Positions 59,801 to 64,000 of a stretch of 64,000 nucleotides of DNA are shown piece after piece (the stretch's first letter is position 1; the number at the start of each line of letters is the position of its first letter). The notes beneath the pieces were generated by a model, which was given only the letters and a program-made list of their open reading frames with translations, had not been told where the DNA came from and ran no database searches. Source of the stretch: Blastobasis lacticolella (taxonomy: Eukaryota; Arthropoda; Insecta; Lepidoptera; Blastobasidae). The DNA lies in assembly GCA_905147135.1 (NCBI GenBank), contig LR990052.1:16926200-16990199 (forward strand). Direction: 5' to 3'. Both the position numbers and the translations under genes were made by a program.

Positions 59801-60206
59801 GAGTGGTACCACTGACTGGTTGACCCTGAGCGGCCGAGAGCCGGCATGTTTCACTTTTTTTGCTCCATGAGTTGTCTTGTCCGAGACAAGGAAGCGTTCG
59901 TATGATCACTGGCATAGGCCTTAAGGTCTTTTTAGTGCATTGTTCTGTTCAATCGACTATCATTATAGGCTTCGGTTATTTTTTATTCGTTTTCAATTTT
60001 GTGTATATCTTGTTGCTTTTACATCTCTAGTCCAAGCTTCTATAACTTTAGTATAAATAAACTAACGTAATAAATAACAAGCAACCTACATTCAACAATA
60101 TGAAAATGTAACGATGAGTGTTTAAATCAGCAGATGTGGTATGAGAGCGGAGGCTCTTAAGTGAAGTGTGAAAATAAGTGATGAAGTGAAAAAAAAATGG
60201 TGCAAA

Positions 60207-60282
60207 ATGATCACGGAAAAAACACCAGTGAAGGGTCCGCCGCTAAAACCGCGGACTTTCAGGAGAAATTGTGGAGATCAAG
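60207..60282 (+). CDS. Candidate alternative first coding exon of host gene
   Basis: ATG in context CAAAATGA opens 25 codons (MITEKTPVKGPPLKPRTFRR, then NCGDQ) and one extra base before CAAG|GTGTTT. The exon leaves in phase 1, exactly what the 60865 exon needs, so a short isoform would begin here and skip the giant exon. The peptide is Pro/Lys/Arg-rich. Against it, the donor is weak beyond GTG, and an upstream out-of-frame ATG at 60197 would have to be bypassed. The preceding 100 bases (about 60110-60206) would be 5' UTR. Confidence 0.4.
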
Positions 60283-60864
60283 GTGTTTAAGGCTCTTTAT
60301 AATTGAAATTGTAGATTTTGTTAATAAGTTTTTTATTAACTTTTATAATTCATGTGTCAGTTTACATTTTTAAATTAATAAGACAATAAATCAATACGTA
60401 TTTGCTGAAAATCATGAAAACAATTTGATAGTATGAAAACGATTTAATGAGATAAACGGATAATGTTTATTAACAAAATCAACGATAAAGTTAATCAAAA
60501 TGTACCTAACCACGTAAGGTTTGCGATGACGCCAGACTGGCTTTCAAAAATGAGTCAATGCTACGGTATGACATTGATATCGAATTATGTTGACCAAATG
60601 GTTTTTGAGTGACTAGTTTAGTTCACTCATAGAATCAACTTTTTATTTTGCATGACAGTCTTATGAAACTTTTAATGGATAAAATTAACTCTAAGTAATC
60701 TAAGTTTATAGTGATAACAATCTAAATGACCTCAGCAAGAAAGTCATTGACCATTTTTAGTAGACTTAAAACTCATTTTATTCTTGAAAGTACTTGTCAC
60801 CGCAAGCCTCGTGATATTGTCATTAAAGAAACAAAAGCCTGTAACACCTTGATAATCATTCTAG

Positions 60865-61098
60865 TTGTCGTAACGTCCCCAACCAACATCTACATACACA
60901 CGAGCGAGAAATCACCCCACTATAGCAAGAATGACGAAGAAGCCATCGAAAGGAGTAGAGGGGAGAAAGTTAAGAAGAAAGATGTCGTAGAAGAAAAAGT
61001 TAGACTGATAGAAGAGCTGGAGCAGAAATGCTGGCTCAGCATAAGAACGGTCCTCAGGGACAAGGAGTTCGAAATACAGGATCTCATCGCATTTATTG
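60865..61098 (+). CDS. Host gene exon, charged helix-prone segment
   Basis: The exon is 234 nt, phase 1 to phase 1, between ttctag and ATTG|GTAAAT. It encodes VVVTSPTNIYIHTSEKSP, then an alternating-charge stretch (RSRGEKVKKKDVVEEKVRLI) that runs into EELEQKCWLSIRTVLRDKEF and ends IQDLIAFIG. The last 60 residues look like a helix or coiled coil. The frame is also open upstream to a Met at 60726, which would matter only if transcription started inside the intron. The downstream exon is outside the window. Confidence 0.65.
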
Positions 61099-61443
61099 GT
61101 AAATTGTGTTTATAACAATTTTGTTGTTGTGCTTATAATAGGTAACCGAACTACTTTTTAAATTATGCAACATTCCAAAATACAAAGCTTTCACATAATT
61201 AAACATAAACATGTTTTAATGACAGTAATTTTTGTTTAGCACGCGTCAGTTGCTTTGAATCGTTTAATTCTTCTAAACTTCGCAACGATTTTTTTCAGTT
61301 TGCACGCATGTCGCTCGGAAACTTTCTTTAACTATTTAAGCATATAATTTGTACCTACCTGTTCGAACAGTAGCTATTAATTTAATGAATCTAATTTAGT
61401 TTATTAATCATTCATTATGCGGCAAAACCATAAAATTATTTTC

Positions 61444-61716
61444 TTACAAATCGAGAAAGCGAATCTGAACAATATCCTTTTGCAAATTACTAACTATAGT
61501 ACGAACATTGGTTTGTTTACGAAATAACTCCACATTCTCAGGCTTATCGTGTTTCAGGGCACTCAGTTTGCTGGTCATTAATCTCGTTTCTACTGCTGTT
61601 ACATGATTAACAACATTTACATAACTCGGTGTAACTGGACTGTAAAACTCGTAACTCCGTAATGAAAAATTTTCGCCTACATCGTTAATCGTTTCCGAGA
61701 GATCATATCTACGCAT
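61444..61716 (-). CDS. Hypothetical antisense ORF or exon (90 codons)
   Basis: Minus-strand ATG at 61716 opens a frame beginning MRRYDLSETINDVGENFSLR and ending VSNLQKDIVQIRFLDL. Composition is balanced and protein-like, with amphipathic stretches, unlike other chance frames nearby. The closing codons overlap a good donor (GATTT|GTAAGA, exon end 61448), so it may be a first exon of a gene nested antisense in the host intron rather than a complete ORF. A TGA lies three codons before the ATG. I do not recognise the family. It could also be a remnant of a mobile element. Confidence 0.35.
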   Translation of the reverse strand: MRRYDLSETINDVGENFSLRSYEFYSPVTPSYVNVVNHVTAVETRLMTSKLSALKHDKPENVELFRKQTNVRTIVSNLQKDIVQIRFLDL

Positions 61717-62074
61717 GGCGTATCATCCTTCGTTATAGTACCGACTATTATTTGTGTCTCTGTCCTAAACAAGTTGAACCACTGGCTATTCGAAGGGACT
61801 TTGGCACCCTGTGAGTGTGTAGAACACATACTGTAGGCTGAACAATGGGGAATGTTCTGAGGAACTTTTTATCTGATAACCACAGCACAATTCCGCTTTT
61901 CCGCCATCGCCCCACCCGCCCCGCGAACTGAGAGCTCATCCACATTACGTAGGCTCTTTGTTGGTGTCCACGCGTCTGTTCGAAAGTACGTATCCCGTTC
62001 GCTGGTACTATTCGAATGTTTCCCAAACGAAGTATTTTTTATGGACTATGCCACGAGATCGATCAAGATTGGTG

Positions 62075-62200
62075 TATTAGAGGCGGGCAACGGGTGTGAT
62101 ATTGCTGATATCCACTTGTAACTGTTGACCGACCACTTTTCATTTCATCATGTGACGCGCTTACTTGTTGTTTGTCTGCCCATGAATATTAAAAAAATTA
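62075..62200 (+). repeat. Repeat family F, degenerate copy
   Basis: The blocks gtattagaggcgggcaacgg, gatattgctgatatcc, gaccgaccacttttcat, tgtttgtctgcc and an A-rich end keep the F order with heavy divergence. Confidence 0.5.
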
Positions 62201-63790
62201 TGGGTTGCAATATTTCCCGTTTTAATTATAAATTTATGACGGAAACTATCCAAGTTTAAAGCATAATCCATGTTATTTAACTGACGATGTCGTTATAAAC
62301 GTGCTGTTGATGTAGTCGATCGTAATTGCGTTCACTTTTACTGACTTTCTACCCATATCGAATCGATAGTTACATGTTTTGATGATAGACAAGTGATGCT
62401 AATAGGTAGCCTTATCTAAAACGTGACATCATGCGGAATAAAGTTAAATACAATAACAAATTTTTCATTAGGTGCGTGCCCCCTTTTGCTAGTTTGCTTC
62501 GCTCTGCAAGAAAACACATAGGCACCTACTACGTCGTTGTCTAAGCTCTTAGCCTAGACCAAAAATTTTGACTCGAGTATGATAAACAAAGTAACAGAGC
62601 CATTTTGCAAAAATATTTTACACCTCCTTACTTGATTATGTTCTACATTTCCACATCCACTCAATACATAGGTACCACTAGGTAGGTACTTGGAGGAAGG
62701 AAGGAGGAAAAATTATTGCCTATACAATATATGTACATCAAAAATGTAAAAGGCATCAATGTAACGCTTGGATGACTTCCAAACGGATTCATATATTTCG
62801 TATGTCTTGAAAATAGACGTATCTAGCTACATTATTTAAGCAAAACTTGTCTTAATACGATCGCGATCGTCGGCACCGCCCCTCAATTTGGCACTACGTA
62901 CATGTGCATTTGATTGCTTGCAACTAAAATCTGTAACTACAAGATTTCACTTCATCATTTCTCATTTACATCCACTCGACAGTCTCGTTTATCATATCGA
63001 ACTAGTCACAAATTATCTCAGATATCTATCTCATGATGGTTACTGTCAATTCTTGTTTTCTACTGCCATTACGGTCTATTTCTGCGACCGCAGGTTTATC
63101 ACCATGATGACCACACGTGTTCTTGACACGGTTATGTCCATATAACGAGAAAAATCCAATTTCATGTGCAGTTATCGTTATTATACCATCCCGTTTTACG
63201 TCGTGTTGTTTTCGCAATGTAGAGTGTGACAGTATTCAATTTACTGTTCTTATATACTGTGCCTTCGTACATCTACTTATCATCATCATACCTGACTTTT
63301 TTCGTTTTTATAGACATAGACATATCATCTGCTTTGGCGAAGTTAATACTTTGCAAGGCTTTATTGTAGCTATAATGTTCACTTAAGGTTTGCGTCACGT
63401 TTTTATTGGATACTTCTTTCTTCATTCTGTTGCTGTCTGCAATATAAATAGCAGATTTAAAACTTTTTGTTAGATTTAGGTACTAGAAATTGCTACATCG
63501 TTTGCAAAATAATAATGAAAATTGCTAATATGTTTTATAGATAACCTATTTCTTATAGATTGCCTACCACGTGTTTCTTTTTTTTTACCCCCGGCGAAAA
63601 ACGAAGGGTGTTATAAGTATGACGTGAGTGGACGTCACGTGGCTGTAGTTTAGAAAATATTTGAGCTTAAGTAAACTTGATCCGTTGTTATCCGACTTTT
63701 TCTTACAGTCAGGTTATTACTTTATTATAAAGACAAGACATTATAACCCCATCAAACGCAGCCTTGCCAAGAAACGGCCTTTGTTGCTCA

Positions 63791-63939
63791 GTACAAAGGC
63801 TCGCGCGGAAAACCAAACTATGCTTGTCTCTAACTAACACCAACCAGCCGACAGAGGCCAGAATACGAGTACAAAGGCTCGCGCGGAAAATCCAAACTAT
63901 GCTTGTCTCTAAACTAACAGCCAGCCAGAGGCCAGAATA
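63791..63939 (+). repeat. Tandem duplication, period 78 bp, two copies
   Basis: Copies 63791-63865 and 63869-63939 share gtacaaaggctcgcgcggaa, ccaaactatgcttgtctcta and gaggccagaata, with small indels in the middle (aacaccaaccagccgacag against aacagccagccag). It lies near the window edge, so more copies could follow. Confidence 0.85.
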
Positions 63940-64000
63940 GCTTGCGACACTGCATGACTGTCTACCGCGATCGCCGTCAAAGGCGAGGCATTACCCCACG

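Larger units (their letters stand above)
49550..60864 (+). other. Intron 4 of host gene (11.3 kb)
   Basis: It extends from GTAACT at 49550 to ataatcattctag at 60864. It contains a hairpin (52594-52635), a tandem duplication (53491-53606), a CpG-rich patch (56617-56830) and a candidate internal first exon (60207-60282). Recognisable transposons are scarce compared with intron 2. Several 60-120 codon frames on either strand lack composition or motifs that would support them as genes. Confidence 0.5.
61099..64000 (+). other. Intron 5 of host gene (continues past the window)
   Basis: It begins at GTAAAT (61099). It contains an antisense ORF (61444-61716), a degenerate family F repeat (62075-62200) and a tandem duplication (63791-63939). 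I found no further plus-strand exon in the right frame, so the next exon should lie beyond 64000. Confidence 0.45.

Noticed and set aside
59403..59847. Overlapping 60-100 codon ORFs on both strands
   Set aside because: Several frames are open at once in a modestly GC-rich stretch, and none has an ATG context or motif that sets it apart.
60726..60864. Upstream extension of the 60865 exon frame to Met 60726
   Set aside because: The frame is open, but the sequence before the acceptor is AT-rich and intron-like, and the acceptor phase matches the 49449 exon.
1..64000. CRISPR array, prokaryotic operon or viral genome
   Set aside because: No regularly spaced repeats and no viral structural or replication genes were seen; all long ORFs are explained by a LINE or by a spliced host gene.

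Overview
The window is AT-rich animal DNA that looks lepidopteran (moth or butterfly). The reasons are short tRNA-derived SINEs, a Jockey-clade LINE, several small inverted-repeat DNA transposons, and spliced coding exons separated by very long introns packed with repeats. There are no bacterial-style operons, CRISPR arrays or rRNA. I see no free-standing tRNA gene, only tRNA-like SINE heads.

One host gene appears to run left to right across the whole window. I reconstruct five coding exons whose splice phases agree at every junction: 862-977, a 27-nt micro-exon at 3697-3723, a very large exon at 45777-48545, 49449-49549 and 60865-61098. The open frame continues past the right edge. The product seen so far is about 1,080 residues. 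It is largely low-complexity, Ser/Lys/Glu-rich and apparently disordered, with a cluster of tyrosine motifs and an acidic DDWVDVSDEE patch, followed by a basic stretch and a charged, helix-prone segment. I do not recognise the protein family. Extra first exons are suggested near 26369-26585, 42452-42577 (both non-coding) and 60207-60282 (25 codons, matching phase), so the gene may use several promoters.

The 42-kb second intron holds most of the mobile DNA. The largest item is an apparently intact Jockey-type LINE on the minus strand (about 4038-8169). Both its ORFs are open, they overlap by four bases (ATGA), and it ends in an 18-nt poly(A) tail. Around it are a decayed LINE (9020-9655), LINE 3' fragments, at least six dispersed repeat families labelled here B to G, and foldback/TIR elements. 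Two elements (11985-12816 and 18333-18723) share TGTCGCAGCC-type ends with 4-bp duplications (TAAA, TATA). Each sits inside another repeat whose uninterrupted copies elsewhere in the window show the empty site.

The right third (49550-64000) is poorer in recognisable repeats. It contains a GC/CpG-rich promoter-like patch (56617-56830), two recent-looking tandem duplications (53491-53606 and 63791-63939) and an antisense 90-codon ORF (61444-61716) that looks protein-like but is unidentified. Repeat classes and exon models come from reading the sequence only; transcript data would settle the exon calls.
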